Below are positions 43,209 through 53,787 of a stretch of DNA of 64,000 nt, in pieces. The position numbers and the translations under genes were made by a program. The notes under the pieces are model-generated. The model saw only the letters and a program-made list of their open reading frames with translations, was not told the origin of the DNA and did no database searches. The DNA is from Streptomyces hygroscopicus subsp. hygroscopicus (GTDB lineage: Bacteria > Actinomycetota > Actinomycetes > Streptomycetales > Streptomycetaceae), in assembly GCF_001553455.1 (NCBI RefSeq), contig NZ_BBOX01000009.1:46875-110874 (forward strand). Direction: 5' to 3'. The stretch's first letter is position 1. Every line of letters starts with the position of its first letter.

Positions 43209-43697
43209 GTAGTGCTCCTGAGGACCGGTGGTGGAGTCGGGTGCCGACAGGCGCACGGGTCACCTGACGGCCTGGCACGAGAGGAAAACAGCCGGCCGGA
43301 GCGGAGAGCGGCAGTCACCTCTGCGGGCAGGAATCGAATGACGTCGGTAATGTGCTGTGGAGTCCGGTCCGCCGGTGCGGCCGAGCCGCATCGAATGGCG
43401 TTACCACATCGACTGCTCACGGTAGGTCCGCCTCGCGCCCGCGGAGTAGGGGACGGTGTTGAATACCCATATAGGCACTGCTTATGGCCGATGAGTGACG
43501 GGCGGGGTCCGTGTTGCCGCATTCGGAGACATGACGCCGAGACGCGGCCGTGCGGCCACAGCTCGGCCAAGCCCCTGACTGACGATGAGCGATCGACGTC
43601 GGTTATGGCCGCATCACCGCTCGGCCTCTACCGGCCCCCGCACGCGGAAGCCTACGGTCGTCACGTCCGTGAACCGCGAGTGATCGGAGAGCACCCG
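43209..43697. promoter_or_regulatory. 489-bp intergenic region with a dyad
   Basis: No gene is supported. ATAGGCACTGCTTAT at 43471-43485 is an imperfect T-N11-A-like dyad of the kind LysR proteins bind, about 260 bp upstream of the PatB remnant. The TPR gene's promoter must also be here. Confidence 0.4.
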
Positions 43698-45461
43698 GTG
43701 TCCGACTACCCCTACGACCTCGGCGAGCACAGCTACCCGGTGAGCACCCGATCCACCGAGGCCCAGCTCTGGTTCGACCGCGGCCTGTTGTGGGCGTACA
43801 GCTTCAACCACGACGAGGCCGCCAGGTGTTTCGAGAAGGCCGTTGAGCACGACCCCCGCTGCGCGATGGCCTACTGGGGCATGGCCTACGCGGCGGGCCC
43901 CAACTACAACAAGCCGTGGCGGCTCTTCGACGACCGCGACCTGGCCGCAACCCTCACGTACGCGCACGAGGCGCTGGGCCGGGCGCGGTCGCTGGCCCAG
44001 GACGCCACCTCCGTGGAGCGTGCGCTGATCGGGGCACTCGTGCACCGTTTCCCCGAGCGCGCGGCCGGCCAGGACACCGCCGAGCCCGCCCTGCTCGACC
44101 TCGCCTACGCCGACGCCATGCGCACCGTCCATGAGGAGCACACCGAGGACCTGGACGCGACGGCGCTCTTCACCGAGGCGCTGCTGTGCGTGAGCCCCCG
44201 CGCCCTGTGGTGCGACGACGGGGAGCCGTCCGGGGAGAACACCGTGGAAGCCCGCGAGGTGCTGGAGACCGTCCTGGCCCGGCCCGAGGCCCAGCGCCAT
44301 CCCGCGCTGAACCACATGTACATCCACCTGATGGATATGTCGTCCCAGCCCGAGCTGGCCCTGTCGGCGGCCGACGCGCTGCGGCACGCGGTCCCGGACG
44401 GCTCGCACATGGCCCACATGGCCACCCACATCGACGCGGCCTGCGGGGACTACCGGAACACCATCGATTCCAACCGCGTCGCCGCCGCCGTCGACAACAC
44501 GTACTTCGCGCGGGAGAGGCGCATCGGCCGCTACTTCTCCTACCGTGCGCACAACATCCGTTTTCTGGCCTACGGCGCGATGATGGCCGGACGGTCGCAG
44601 GACGCCCTGTGGGCGGCCCGGCGACTGAACGAGATCGTCACGCCCGAGGTGCTCAAGGTCACCAGCCCGCCGATGGCGGACCTGGCCGAGAGCTACCGCA
44701 CCACGCTGCCGCACGTGCTGATCCGCTTCGGCCGTTGGGAGGAGATCCTCGGCCTCGAACTGCCTGAGGACCAGGAACTGTTCAGCGCCACCACCGCGAT
44801 GATCTGCTACTCGCGGGCGATCGCCTTCTCCGCGCTCGGCCGGATCGCCGAGGCGGAAGTGGCCCGGGACGTCTTCGAGACCGCGCGGGCGGCCGTCCCC
44901 GAGACCCGGTTCAGTTCCCTGCCCGCCAAGGAGGCCGAAGTCCTCGAGGTAGCCGCAGCGATGCTGGACGGCGAGCTCGAGTACCGTAAGGGAAACGTCG
45001 GCGCGGCCTTTGCCGATCTGCGCCGGGCGATCGAGCTCGAGGACGCCCTGCCGTACACCGACCCGCCGGCCTGGCTGCTCCCCGCCCGCCACCCCTACGG
45101 CGCACTCCTCCTCGAACAGGGCCACATCGAGGAGGCCGCCGCAGTGTACCGGGCCGACCTGCGCATGGACAGGACCCTGGCCCGGTGGCGCACCCATCCG
45201 AACAACGTGTGGAGCCTGCACGGCTACCACGAATGCCTCACCCGGCTCGGCCGGGATGAGGAGGCGCGGCAGCTCGCTCTCCAGCGCGACATCGCGGTGG
45301 GCGCCGCTGATGTACGTGTCGGAGCTTCCTGCTTCTGCCGCCTCACCGCATTCGTCGACGAGGCACCGGGCTGCTGTGGAACCGAGGCGGCGGGCGGACC
45401 GCGGTCGCGGGCGGGGAGGTCACTCCCCGTACCGGCCCTCGGACGGCCGGAGCCCTCCTGA
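43698..45461 (+). CDS. TPR-repeat protein
   Basis: A 587-aa protein. LWFDRGLLWAYSFNHDEAAR is a TPR unit followed by CFEKAVEHDPRCAMAYWGMA, and further degenerate repeats continue to the C-terminus (YRADLRMDRTLARWR). Between them HMYIHLMDMSSQPELALSAA and MAHMATHIDAACGDY are typical of this actinobacterial family. GTG at 43698 with GGAGAG upstream is preferred over in-frame starts far upstream that cross the pseudogene region. No membrane segment. The last 40 residues contain several Cys (CFCR, CCG). Function unknown. Confidence 0.8.
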   Translation: MSDYPYDLGEHSYPVSTRSTEAQLWFDRGLLWAYSFNHDEAARCFEKAVEHDPRCAMAYWGMAYAAGPNYNKPWRLFDDRDLAATLTYAHEALGRARSLAQDATSVERALIGALVHRFPERAAGQDTAEPALLDLAYADAMRTVHEEHTEDLDATALFTEALLCVSPRALWCDDGEPSGENTVEAREVLETVLARPEAQRHPALNHMYIHLMDMSSQPELALSAADALRHAVPDGSHMAHMATHIDAACGDYRNTIDSNRVAAAVDNTYFARERRIGRYFSYRAHNIRFLAYGAMMAGRSQDALWAARRLNEIVTPEVLKVTSPPMADLAESYRTTLPHVLIRFGRWEEILGLELPEDQELFSATTAMICYSRAIAFSALGRIAEAEVARDVFETARAAVPETRFSSLPAKEAEVLEVAAAMLDGELEYRKGNVGAAFADLRRAIELEDALPYTDPPAWLLPARHPYGALLLEQGHIEEAAAVYRADLRMDRTLARWRTHPNNVWSLHGYHECLTRLGRDEEARQLALQRDIAVGAADVRVGASCFCRLTAFVDEAPGCCGTEAAGGPRSRAGRSLPVPALGRPEPS

Positions 45462-45564
45462 CGGCGGTCAGCCCGGTACTGTCGGGCACGCGGCGTCGTG
45501 CTCGTGCCCCGGCGCCGCGCGCCGGAGCCGGGTGGGGGCCGGCCGGGGCCGGGACGACAGCCCG

Positions 45565-46506
45565 TCAGTTCTTGCGCAGGTCGGGAGCGGGCACGCCGAT
45601 GAGCAGGCGGCGTAGGTGGTCCCAGGCCGTGCGCATCGCGCGGGCGACCGCCGGCGGTTCGCTGCCCATGAACCGTGCCCATGCCCCGCAGTCGTCGGGC
45701 AGCACGCTCACGCCGAAGGCCAGGCCGGTGGTCCGCAGGGCCTCGTGCAGCGTGTCGGCGACCTCCGCCGCGGGGGCGAGCGGGGTCACCGCGTAGAGCG
45801 TGGCCATCAGGTCGTGGCCGCCGAAGACCGCCGGGCCGGTGACCGAGCCCGGCCCCCGCGGATCCAGCCGGACGGTGTCCACCACCATCAACTCGCCGTC
45901 CGGGCGGGTGATCTCCAGGTCGCTGAACAGCAGGCGGTAGGCGTGCCGTTCACCGCGGGCCAGCCGGCCGGCCGCGATCGTCTCGCCCAGCAGCACGGTG
46001 GCCGTGGGGTCGGCGGTCACGCAGGTCTGCTGGTAGAAGCGCGCGTCCCGGTAGGGAATCAGGGGATCGGGCAGGTACTCCACGTAGGCGTCGGCGCCGG
46101 CGGTGAGGTGGACGACCTGGGTGGCGTGGTCGAACTCGGCCCGGTGCAGCTTGGTGGCGGCCTGCGTGGTCAGGTGCACGGCGGCGCCGGGCCCGCAGTC
46201 GATGTCGATCCGGTTGCGGTCGGCCTGCACGATGCCGCCGCCGGTGGACATCAGATACGTCACCGGCATGTCCGGCCGCAGCGGGTCCACGTACAGCGGC
46301 CGCATGATCTGCAGGGGCGACTTCTGGTAGCGGTCGACGAGTTCGGTGCGGTCGCCGACGCGTGCGTAGCGCAGTTCCAGCAGACCGACCTTGCCGGGGC
46401 GCCCGGCGGCCAGGGTGTCCGGAGTGCCGGTCAGGCCGAGCATCCGGGCCGGTACCCGCCGGGGTTCGTAGTGTGCCGGCTCCAGCCGCGCGGGCGCCTT
46501 GGTCAT
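45565..46506 (-). CDS. ureD: Urease accessory protein UreD
   Basis: A 313-aa UreD/UreH: YVDPLRPDMPVTYLMSTGGG, TTQAATKLHRAEFDHATQ and YLPDPLIPYRDARFYQQ are signature stretches. UreD is the scaffold that, with UreF and UreG, delivers nickel to the urease apoenzyme. The ATG overlaps the UreG stop as ATGA. Last gene of the operon. Confidence 0.95.
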   Translation of the reverse strand: MTKAPARLEPAHYEPRRVPARMLGLTGTPDTLAAGRPGKVGLLELRYARVGDRTELVDRYQKSPLQIMRPLYVDPLRPDMPVTYLMSTGGGIVQADRNRIDIDCGPGAAVHLTTQAATKLHRAEFDHATQVVHLTAGADAYVEYLPDPLIPYRDARFYQQTCVTADPTATVLLGETIAAGRLARGERHAYRLLFSDLEITRPDGELMVVDTVRLDPRGPGSVTGPAVFGGHDLMATLYAVTPLAPAAEVADTLHEALRTTGLAFGVSVLPDDCGAWARFMGSEPPAVARAMRTAWDHLRRLLIGVPAPDLRKN

Positions 46507-47225
46507 GCGGAGGCCGCCTCCCGGCCGGACGGCTGCGCCGCCTCATGGGCCAGCAGGAAGTCGGCGATGGTGTCCAGGCCCTCTCCGGTCAGGGAGTTGG
46601 TGAGCACCACCGGCCGCCCCTGCCGGACCTGGTGGGCGTCCGACTCCATCCGGGCGAGGTCGCACCGCACATACTGAGCGATGTCGATCTTGTTGATGAC
46701 GAGCAGCTCGCACTCGGTGATGCCCGGGCCCCGCTTGCGGGGCATCTTGTCGCCCTCCGCGGTGTCCAGCACGAACAGGAAGAGGTCGACCAGCGCCGGG
46801 CTGAACGTGAGTGTCAGGTTGTCACCGCCGCTCTCGAAGAGCAGCGTGTCCACCTCGGGGAAGCGCTCCAGGATCTCGTCGGCCGCGGCCTGGTTCATCG
46901 TCGGGTCGTCCCGGACCGCGGTGTGCGGGCAGGCTCCGGTCTCCACGCCGACGATACGGTCCGCGGCGAGGATCCCGTCCAGGGTGCGCCGCACATGGGC
47001 GGCGTCCTCGGAGGTGTAGATGTCGTTGGTGATCACGGCGGGGGTCCGGCCGCGCCCGATCAGCACCGGGACGAGTGCCTCGATCAGCGCGGTCTTGCCG
47101 GAGCCGACCGGTCCGGCGACGCCGACGCGCAGCACGCCGTCCTTGGGGCGCCGCACGAACTCGTCGTCGTGGCCGTGGCCGTGGTCGTGGTGGTGGGAGC
47201 CTCGGACCTGGGTGGGGTCGTGCAT
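46503..47225 (-). CDS. ureG: Urease accessory GTPase UreG
   Basis: A 240-aa protein. A His-rich N-terminus (HHHDHGHGHDD, residues 11-21) can bind nickel. GVAGPVGSGKTALIEAL is the P-loop, VETGACPHTAVRDD holds the CPH metal motif, ESGGDNLTLTFSP and INKIDIA follow. UreG uses GTP to drive nickel insertion. Since ureE is absent, the His-rich extension may serve as nickel store. Confidence 0.97.
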   Translation of the reverse strand: MHDPTQVRGSHHHDHGHGHDDEFVRRPKDGVLRVGVAGPVGSGKTALIEALVPVLIGRGRTPAVITNDIYTSEDAAHVRRTLDGILAADRIVGVETGACPHTAVRDDPTMNQAAADEILERFPEVDTLLFESGGDNLTLTFSPALVDLFLFVLDTAEGDKMPRKRGPGITECELLVINKIDIAQYVRCDLARMESDAHQVRQGRPVVLTNSLTGEGLDTIADFLLAHEAAQPSGREAASA

Positions 47226-47281
47226 GGTGATCCTCGTTCTCGGTGGGGTGTCTTCGTGGTGGCGGGTGGGCGGGCCGGGCG

Positions 47282-47980
47282 TCAGCTCGCGAACAGCCGG
47301 GCCTCGGCACGCTCGTGGCGCCCGGCCATGACATCGGCCAGGGGGACGCATCCCCCGAGGTCGGCGAGTTCCCGGTCGAGGGCCGCCGCCACGGCCTCCT
47401 CGATCACCGGGGCGGCGCCGTGCAGGACGACCTGGGCGCGGCGGTGGTCGGTGAGCCGCAGGCGCAGGGCGGCGCCCACGAAGCTGGCCGCGAAGGCGAA
47501 CAGCTCGCAGGTGACCGCCTGCCGTGTGGTCAGTCCGTTGCCCGCGTGGACGACGCCGGCGACGACCGGCTGGCAGCCGCGCACCGCGCCGTCGCGGTAC
47601 AGCGTGCGGTACCGCTCGATCTGGGGCGTGGCGTAGACCTCGTCGGCCAGGTCGAGCAGCTGCCGTCCGGTGCGGACGGCAGCCTGCCGGGCCTCCCGGC
47701 CGAGCTTGGTGGCGTGCAGCCGCCGTTCCACGGCCACCACCTGGGCCCAGTCCTCCGTCGTCACCGCGCGGTGGGCGAGGGCGAGGGCGGTCGCGTCCGA
47801 CGGCCCCGCACTGTGGCGGAGCAGGTCGTGCAGGAGCGCGGGCAGACTGCGCGGGGTGACCGCGCGGGCCTGCTGGAAGCCCTCCAGCCCGTGGGAGAGG
47901 GTGTAGTAGCCGCTGGGGAAGGCCGAGTCGGTGAGCTGGAGCCCGGTCAGCAGTGCCGGGATCGGCATCGGTTCGTTCAC
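47282..47980 (-). CDS. ureF: Urease accessory protein UreF
   Basis: A 232-aa helical protein with LQLTDSAFPSGYYTLSHGLE near the N-terminus, the UreF hallmark. It forms the UreD-UreF-UreG maturation complex. It sits 101 bp after ureC and 56 bp before ureG. Confidence 0.95.
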   Translation of the reverse strand: MNEPMPIPALLTGLQLTDSAFPSGYYTLSHGLEGFQQARAVTPRSLPALLHDLLRHSAGPSDATALALAHRAVTTEDWAQVVAVERRLHATKLGREARQAAVRTGRQLLDLADEVYATPQIERYRTLYRDGAVRGCQPVVAGVVHAGNGLTTRQAVTCELFAFAASFVGAALRLRLTDHRRAQVVLHGAAPVIEEAVAAALDRELADLGGCVPLADVMAGRHERAEARLFAS

Positions 47981-48081
47981 GCCGGGTTTCCGTTCCTGCC
48001 GGACGGCCGTCCGCCGGAGTCCGGCCGTGGAGGGCCGCAGGGCACGCGGGGCACCCTGCGGACCGTCGCGGGGGTGGTGGG

Positions 48082-49806
48082 TCAGACGATGTAGAAGAGC
48101 TGGTTGAGCGGGAGACGCTCGGCCGGCTCGATGGTGGCGGGCTCGCCGTCGACGGTGACCTTGTAGGTCTCCGGGTCCACCTCGATACGCGGCAGTGCGT
48201 CGTTGCGGACCATGTGCTGCTTGCCGACGGCCCGGCAGCGCCGCACCGGCTCGATCCGCCGCCGCAGCCCCAGCTCGCCGGGGACACCGGCGGCGATGGA
48301 CGCCTGGGACATGAAGGTGACCGAGGTGCGCGTGCGGGCGCGGCCGTAGGAACCGAACATCGGCCGGTAGTACACCGGCTGAGGCGTCGGCAGCGAGGCG
48401 TTGGGGTCACCCATCAGGGCCCAGTTCACCATGCCGCCCTTGATGATCAGCTTGGGCTTGGCGGCGAACGAGTGGATCGGCCAGAGCACGATGTCGGCGA
48501 GCTTGCCGGGCTCCAGCGAGCCGATCACATCGGAGGCGCCCACCGCGATCGCCGGGTTGATGGTGAGCTTGGCCAGGTAGCGCAGCACCCGCGCGTTGTC
48601 GTTGCGGGAGCTGTCCTCGGCCAGCGGACCGCGCATCTCCTTGCAGTGGTGCGCCGTCTGGAAGGCACGGGCGAAGGTCTCGCCGACCCGGCCCATGGCC
48701 TGGGAGTCGGAGGAGAAGATGCTGATCACGCCGAGGTCGTGCATGACCGTCTCGGCCGCGATGGTCTCGGCGCGCACCCGGCTGTCGGCGAACGACACGT
48801 CCTCGGGGATGTCGCGGGACAGGTGGTGGCAGACCATCACCATGTCCAGCAGCTCGTCCACCGAGTTGATGGTGTACGGCAGGGTGGGGTTGGTGGAGGA
48901 GGGCAGCACGTTCGGCTCGCCCGCGACCCGCATGATGTCGGGGGCGTGACCACCGCCCGCGCCCTCGGTGTGGAAGGTGTGGATGGTGCGGCCGTCGATC
49001 GCGGACAGGGTGTCCTCGAAGAAGCCGCCCTCGTTGAGGGTGTCGGTGTGGATGGCGAGCTGCACGTCGTGCTCGTCGGCGACGCGCAGCGCGGTGTCGA
49101 TGGCGGCGGGCGTGGCGCCCCAGTCCTCGTGCACCTTCAGACCGGACACCCCCGCCTCGACCTGCTCGCGCAGCGCCTCGGGCAGGCTGCCGTTGCCCTT
49201 GCCGAGCAGCCCCACGTTGACCGGCAGGTCCTCGACCGCCTCCAGCATCCGGTGGATGTTCCACGGGCCGGGGGTGCAGGTGGTGCCGTTGCTGCCGTCG
49301 GTGGGGCCGGTGCCGCCGCCGAAGAAGGTGGTGATGCCGTTGGACAGGCCCTCCTGGGCCTGTTGCGGCGAGATGAAGTGGATGTGGGTGTCCACGCCGC
49401 CGGCGGTGGCGATCAGGTGCTCACCGGAGATCACCTCGGTGCCGGGGCCGATGACCAGCTTGGGGTCCACGCCGTTCTGCGCGTGCGGGTTGCCGGCTTT
49501 GCCGACCCCGACGATCAGACCGTCGCGGACGCCGATGTCGCCCTTGACGACGCCCAGCACCGGGTCGAGGACCACCACGTTGGTGATGACCAGGTCCAGC
49601 GCGCCCTCGCGGTTGAGGGCGGCCGGGTCCTGGGCCATGCCGTCGCGGATGGCCTTGCCGCCGCCGTAGACGGCCTCGTCGCCGTAGGAGCCGGCGTTGT
49701 GGTCGTACTCGACCTCCACCACCAGATTGGTGTCGGCGAGGTGGAACCGGTCGCCCACGGTGGGGCCGAACAGGTCCGTGTACTGCTTGCGGGGAATGAT
49801 CGCCAT
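48082..49806 (-). CDS. ureC: Urease alpha subunit
   Basis: A 574-aa catalytic subunit. [11 protein letters not shown] provides two nickel-ligand His, [13 protein letters not shown] the carbamylated Lys, [11 protein letters not shown] and [16 protein letters not shown] further ligands, and [13 protein letters not shown] the flap with the conserved Cys-His. Hydrolyses urea to ammonia and carbamate at a Ni-Ni centre. Its ATG shares one base with the UreB stop (TGATG). Full length. Confidence 0.98.
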   Translation of the reverse strand: MAIIPRKQYTDLFGPTVGDRFHLADTNLVVEVEYDHNAGSYGDEAVYGGGKAIRDGMAQDPAALNREGALDLVITNVVVLDPVLGVVKGDIGVRDGLIVGVGKAGNPHAQNGVDPKLVIGPGTEVISGEHLIATAGGVDTHIHFISPQQAQEGLSNGITTFFGGGTGPTDGSNGTTCTPGPWNIHRMLEAVEDLPVNVGLLGKGNGSLPEALREQVEAGVSGLKVHEDWGATPAAIDTALRVADEHDVQLAIHTDTLNEGGFFEDTLSAIDGRTIHTFHTEGAGGGHAPDIMRVAGEPNVLPSSTNPTLPYTINSVDELLDMVMVCHHLSRDIPEDVSFADSRVRAETIAAETVMHDLGVISIFSSDSQAMGRVGETFARAFQTAHHCKEMRGPLAEDSSRNDNARVLRYLAKLTINPAIAVGASDVIGSLEPGKLADIVLWPIHSFAAKPKLIIKGGMVNWALMGDPNASLPTPQPVYYRPMFGSYGRARTRTSVTFMSQASIAAGVPGELGLRRRIEPVRRCRAVGKQHMVRNDALPRIEVDPETYKVTVDGEPATIEPAERLPLNQLFYIV

Positions 49807-50216
49807 CAGTCGTCGGTCCCGTCGTTCTCGATGGCGGCGTCGCCGCCGGTGTGGGCGAATCCCAGGTGTTCGGCACGGCGCAGCGCGGCACGCCGGGTGT
49901 CGCCCGCGTTCAGGCCGCCGTTGACGAGCCCGGAGAAGCCGACGAGCCGCCGGGTTCCGCCGAAGGCGACCAGCTCCACCTCGCGGGTGTCGCCGGGCTC
50001 GAAGCGCACGGCGGTACCGGACGGGATGTCCAGGTGCATGCCGTACGCGGCCTCGCGATCGAACCGCAGTGCGCGGTTGACCTCGAAGAAGTGGTAGTGG
50101 GAGCCGACCTGGACGGCACGGTCACCGGAGTTGGCGACGGTGAGACTCACCGTGGCCCGGCCGGCGTTGATCTCCACGGGGTCGTCCCCGTAGAGGTAGC
50201 GGGCTCCACCCGACAT
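49806..50216 (-). CDS. ureB: Urease beta subunit
   Basis: A 136-aa protein with [20 protein letters not shown] and [20 protein letters not shown], both diagnostic. A 20-residue acidic tail ends the protein. Structural subunit of the UreABC trimer. Confidence 0.97.
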   Translation of the reverse strand: MSGGARYLYGDDPVEINAGRATVSLTVANSGDRAVQVGSHYHFFEVNRALRFDREAAYGMHLDIPSGTAVRFEPGDTREVELVAFGGTRRLVGFSGLVNGGLNAGDTRRAALRRAEHLGFAHTGGDAAIENDGTDD

Positions 50217-50255
50217 CGTTGACTCCTCGTTTCAGGCGGTGTGTGCGACGGCGTT

Positions 50256-50561
50256 TCAGGCGCTGATGGGGTCGTGGCAGGTGACCAGCTTCGTGCCGTC
50301 CACGAACGCCGTCTCGACCTGGAGGATGCTGAGCATCTCGCGGACGCCGGGCATGACGTCGTCGGCCGCGACGACCTGGCGGCCCAGCTCCATGCACTCG
50401 GCCACGGTGTGGCCGTCGCGGGCGGCCTCCAGGACGGCCTCGGTGATCAGCGCGGCCGCTTCGGTGTAGTTGAGCTTGGTGCCGCGCGCCCGGCGGCGCC
50501 GGGCCAGGTCGGCCACCACGTAGACGTGCAGCTTGTCGATTTCGCGCGGTGCGAGGTTCAT
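50256..50561 (-). CDS. ureA: Urease gamma subunit
   Basis: A 101-aa protein beginning [20 protein letters not shown] and containing [14 protein letters not shown] and [11 protein letters not shown], diagnostic of UreA. First structural gene; only 4 bp after the urea transporter stop. Confidence 0.97.
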   Translation of the reverse strand: MNLAPREIDKLHVYVVADLARRRRARGTKLNYTEAAALITEAVLEAARDGHTVAECMELGRQVVAADDVMPGVREMLSILQVETAFVDGTKLVTCHDPISA

Positions 50562-50565
50562 GACG

Positions 50566-51519
50566 TCACTTCGCTTTCTCGAACGAGAGGCCCGGCCGGT
50601 CCAGGGCTGGAGCGGCCGCGAGGAAGAGCCAGGTCGTCACCACGAACGGCCAGGTGAACGGGGAGCCGCCGGAAGGCTGGGCGAAGGTCTGCCAGGCGGC
50701 CGTGAAGGGGACCGAGGCGAGGGCGGCGAGCACGGCGTATCCCGCGGTCCAGGCGGTGAGGGTCAGGAAGGTGGCCGCCAGTGCGATGGCGACGAGTACC
50801 GCGTTGTAGCCGTAGAGCCCCGCGCTGATCCGGTCGGCGGGCAGGCCCATGGCGCACGCGGTCGCGATCGCCACCACGCTGCCGCAGGCCGCCGCCGCTG
50901 CGGCGACCCGGGAGGCGACGAGCAGCCCGAGCAGCAGGATCAGGCCCGCGTACCACCGGTCGAGGAAGAAGACCTGACCGACGTTGTCGCAGAAGGCGTG
51001 GCCGAGTTCCGCGGCCGACAGGCGGGTGAGCCCGTCACCGGCGGCCGGCGGCGCGGCGGCGGCCGGTGCCGTCGGCAGCGCGATCGCCAGCACCCCGGCG
51101 ACCAGGCAGAACGGGGCCGTCAGCGCGGGCAGGCCGATCCGGCCCAGCAGGCGGCCGGCCGCCGCGCCCAGCACCGCGCAGACCGCTCCGGCGAGCACCG
51201 CGACGAGCGCGGTGCGCCACGAGGCGCCGAACCGGACGACGATGGAGATGCCGGTCAGACAACCGCAGTAGCCCTCAAGCCCTTTGGCCAGACCGTTCCG
51301 GTCGGCGCCCAGCACGGACGCGGCCACGGTGGACGCCGCCGCGCCGAGCAGGCCGTACAGGCCGATCCGCCAGCCGTCCGCGAACAGCGCGACGGTGAAC
51401 AACAAGCCGGTCCACGGGCTCGCGCTGAGAGCGACCTGCGCGATGCCCCGCAGCTGTATCCGCCCCGCGTCTGCCGCAGCCCGGCGTCCGGGCCGCACCA
51501 GCCCGCCTGTTGCAGGCAT
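50566..51519 (-). CDS. Urea transporter (UT family)
   Basis: A 317-aa protein with about 10 membrane segments in two halves. [15 protein letters not shown] and [14 protein letters not shown] are the paired UT repeats lining the urea channel (canonical LxGYNGxLVGLxxA). The ATG at 51517-51519 has GAGGGAGAAGG upstream. As first gene of the operon it brings urea to the enzyme encoded behind it. Confidence 0.88.
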   Translation of the reverse strand: MPATGGLVRPGRRAAADAGRIQLRGIAQVALSASPWTGLLFTVALFADGWRIGLYGLLGAAASTVAASVLGADRNGLAKGLEGYCGCLTGISIVVRFGASWRTALVAVLAGAVCAVLGAAAGRLLGRIGLPALTAPFCLVAGVLAIALPTAPAAAAPPAAGDGLTRLSAAELGHAFCDNVGQVFFLDRWYAGLILLLGLLVASRVAAAAAACGSVVAIATACAMGLPADRISAGLYGYNAVLVAIALAATFLTLTAWTAGYAVLAALASVPFTAAWQTFAQPSGGSPFTWPFVVTTWLFLAAAPALDRPGLSFEKAK

Positions 51520-52170
51520 GCCTTCTCCCTCATGGGGACACGTCGAATCCACCAACACCTGTGGAATGGACGGGCGATGGTGCGTGAACAACAACCTGTT
51601 GAAGCCTACGACCGTCATGGTCGGCGAGGGCTCGGCTACAGTCGGTGGCCGACCGGACACCCATGGGGATACTTGCTGATCATGAAGATGTGGGGGCGTG
51701 CCGAAATGCCAATGTCTTGACTTTTGTCGGAACCCCTTGGGGAGCCCTTGAGTGTTCCGTGGCGAAAATTCAACCAAGGGGTGTGGAGCCGCCTGCTCTG
51801 TGGCCGCTTCTGGTTCTGAGCGTCCGGAAGACCGGAGGTCAGGAACGGCGCGCGGGCTCCGGGGCGTGGCCGTCCGCCGTCGCTCGTGCCGAACGGTTCC
51901 GAACTCGCGGAGGGCCTGCCCCAGCGCGCCCACGATCCGGAGCGGGCCCGTGCACTCCTCGAACTGCGCAGCGTGGCTCCGTCTCTCGGATTCGCCGAGA
52001 ACTGAGTCGGCGTCCTGGCCCGCCTGACGTCCTGTTCGGCCCGGACCGTTCAGCCCAGACAGCTCGGCCCCGACTGTTCAGCCCCGACTGTTCGGCCCGG
52101 ACCGCACCGCACCGCAGTCCGAGCCGATCAGGGCGTCGGGCAGATCTTCACAAGGATAGGGCCGTTGTGG
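51520..52170. other. 651-bp intergenic region upstream of the urease operon
   Basis: Contains the urease promoter near its left end and the 14-bp tandem repeats at 52035-52104. On the plus strand a short stretch ending at 52003-52005 (AHDPERARALLELRSVAPSL) looks like the tail of a lost gene. No complete gene is supported. Confidence 0.5.
52035..52104 (+). repeat. Five tandem 14-bp repeats
   Basis: Units: TTCGGCCCGGACCG, TTCAGCCCAGACAG, CTCGGCCCCGACTG, TTCAGCCCCGACTG, TTCGGCCCGGACCG. First and last are identical; consensus TTCRGCCCSGACNG. The array lies 66 bp from the stop of the nickel-importer ATPase gene. Not coding in any evident frame. Confidence 0.85.
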
Positions 52171-53787
52171 TCATGGGCAAGGTTCTTCCTCTCCGCGGAC
52201 GTCGGGCGGGGCGGGGGCGGACGGGCTCGCGGACCTGGTTCCCAGGTGCCGGGAGCGCAGCAGCAGGCGGGTGGTCTCGGAGCCGGGAGAGGAGAGGACG
52301 GAGTGGCAGCCGCCGCTCTCCACGACGGTGCCCTCGTCGAGGACCACCAGGTCGTCGGCGAGTCGCTCGACGAGCTCCAGGTCGTGGCCGATCCACAGCA
52401 CGGCGGTGTGGCTCTCCCGGCGGAGCCGGGCGAGTTCGGCCGTCACCAGCTCGGTGCTCGCCGCGTCGAGCGCGGTGGTGATCTCGTCGCAGATCAGCAC
52501 ATCGGGCTCGGCGAGCAAGGCCCGTGCCAGCGCGGCCCGTTGGAGTTCGCCGCCCGAGAGCGACGCGGCGTGGCGCCTGGTGTCGCCGGGGGCCAGGCCG
52601 AGCCGCTCACACACCTCGGTGGCTCGCCGCTCGGCCGCCTCCGGGGACAGCCGGCGCAGGCGTACCGCGGTGCGGGCGACCTGTTCCACCACGGTGCGCC
52701 GCTCGTCGAAGGAGTTCCGCACTTCCTGCCAGACGTACTGCACCCCGCGGATCTGCCGCGGGGTGCGGTGGCGCAGAACGGGCAGGGACTCGCCGAAGAG
52801 CGAGATGCGTCCGCGGTGGCGCTCGTGGAGTCCGGCGAGGCACCGGGCGAGGACGGTCTTCCCGCTGCCCGACGGACCGACGATCGCCGTGCAGCCCCCT
52901 TCCCGTACGCCCACCGTCACGTCGTGGAGGACCTCACCCCGGTGCCCCGGGCGTATCCAGGCGGACAGGCCGTGAGCCTGCAGGGCCGTCACCTCCCCGC
53001 GGGAGTCGCCCTCGGGGGAGGGGAGCGGCCCGGAGGCGGAGGCCGGGGGCGCGGGAGGCGGTTCGGCCGGAAGGACGTCCTCGGTGGGGCCCGTGGCCAC
53101 CACCCGCCCGCGTGCCAGGAGCACCGTCCGGGCGGCGACCGCACGCACGAGGTCCAGGTCGTGGCTCAGCAGCAGGACGGTGATTCCGCCGTCGACGAGA
53201 CGGGTCAGCTCTCCCGCGAGCCGCATCCGGGCCACCGTGTCCAGCCCCGTGCTGGGCTCGTCGAGGACCACCACGCGGGGACCGCAGGCCAGTACCTGGG
53301 CCAGCGCCACCCGTTGCCGCTGCCCGCCGGAGAACTGGTGCGGGAAGCGGCGCCGTATCGTGCCGCCGTCCGGCAGCCCGGCGGTGCGCAGCGCCACCGC
53401 CGCGTGTGCCGCCGCGGCGGACCTGCTCCTGGCGCTGTCCGGCCGGTGCAGACGGGCGAGTTCGGTCAGGACCGGTCCGATCCGCCGCGCGGGATGGAGA
53501 GCGTGGGCCGGATGCTGCGGCATGTAGGCGACGAGACGGCCACGCGCGGCCGGTGCCGAGCCGGTCGGCCCCTGGGCGGAGACCACCTGTGTGCCCGCGA
53601 CGCTCACCGTGCCGGTCAGCCGCACCCCGGGGGCCGCCTCGCCCAGCAGGGCCAGGGCTGCGGTGGTCTTGCCGCTGCCGGACGGGCCCACGAGGGCCGT
53701 CACCTCGCCGGGCGCGACGGTGAGATCGATGCCGTCCAGCAGGGTGGCCGTCCCGGCTCTCGCCGTCAGTCCGCGGACCTCGATCAC
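52171..53787 (-). CDS. Fused ABC ATPases of the nickel/peptide importer (NikD-NikE type)
   Basis: A 538-aa protein with two complete nucleotide-binding domains. The first has GPSGSGKT, FSGGQRQRVALAQ and VVVLDEPSTGLD; the second has GPSGSGKT, LSGGELQRAALARALL and VLICDEITTALD. NikDE/DppDF-type importers usually encode these as two genes; here they are joined by a 40-residue proline-rich linker. The GTG at 53785-53787 overlaps the upstream stop as GTGA. It powers the permeases NikB and NikC. Confidence 0.92.
   Translation of the reverse strand: MIEVRGLTARAGTATLLDGIDLTVAPGEVTALVGPSGSGKTTAALALLGEAAPGVRLTGTVSVAGTQVVSAQGPTGSAPAARGRLVAYMPQHPAHALHPARRIGPVLTELARLHRPDSARSRSAAAAHAAVALRTAGLPDGGTIRRRFPHQFSGGQRQRVALAQVLACGPRVVVLDEPSTGLDTVARMRLAGELTRLVDGGITVLLLSHDLDLVRAVAARTVLLARGRVVATGPTEDVLPAEPPPAPPASASGPLPSPEGDSRGEVTALQAHGLSAWIRPGHRGEVLHDVTVGVREGGCTAIVGPSGSGKTVLARCLAGLHERHRGRISLFGESLPVLRHRTPRQIRGVQYVWQEVRNSFDERRTVVEQVARTAVRLRRLSPEAAERRATEVCERLGLAPGDTRRHAASLSGGELQRAALARALLAEPDVLICDEITTALDAASTELVTAELARLRRESHTAVLWIGHDLELVERLADDLVVLDEGTVVESGGCHSVLSSPGSETTRLLLRSRHLGTRSASPSAPAPPDVRGEEEPCP

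Noticed and set aside
42798..43697. Upstream extension of the TPR protein by 300 residues
   Set aside because: It crosses the two gene remnants and the promoter; the GTG at 43698 has a good ribosome site.
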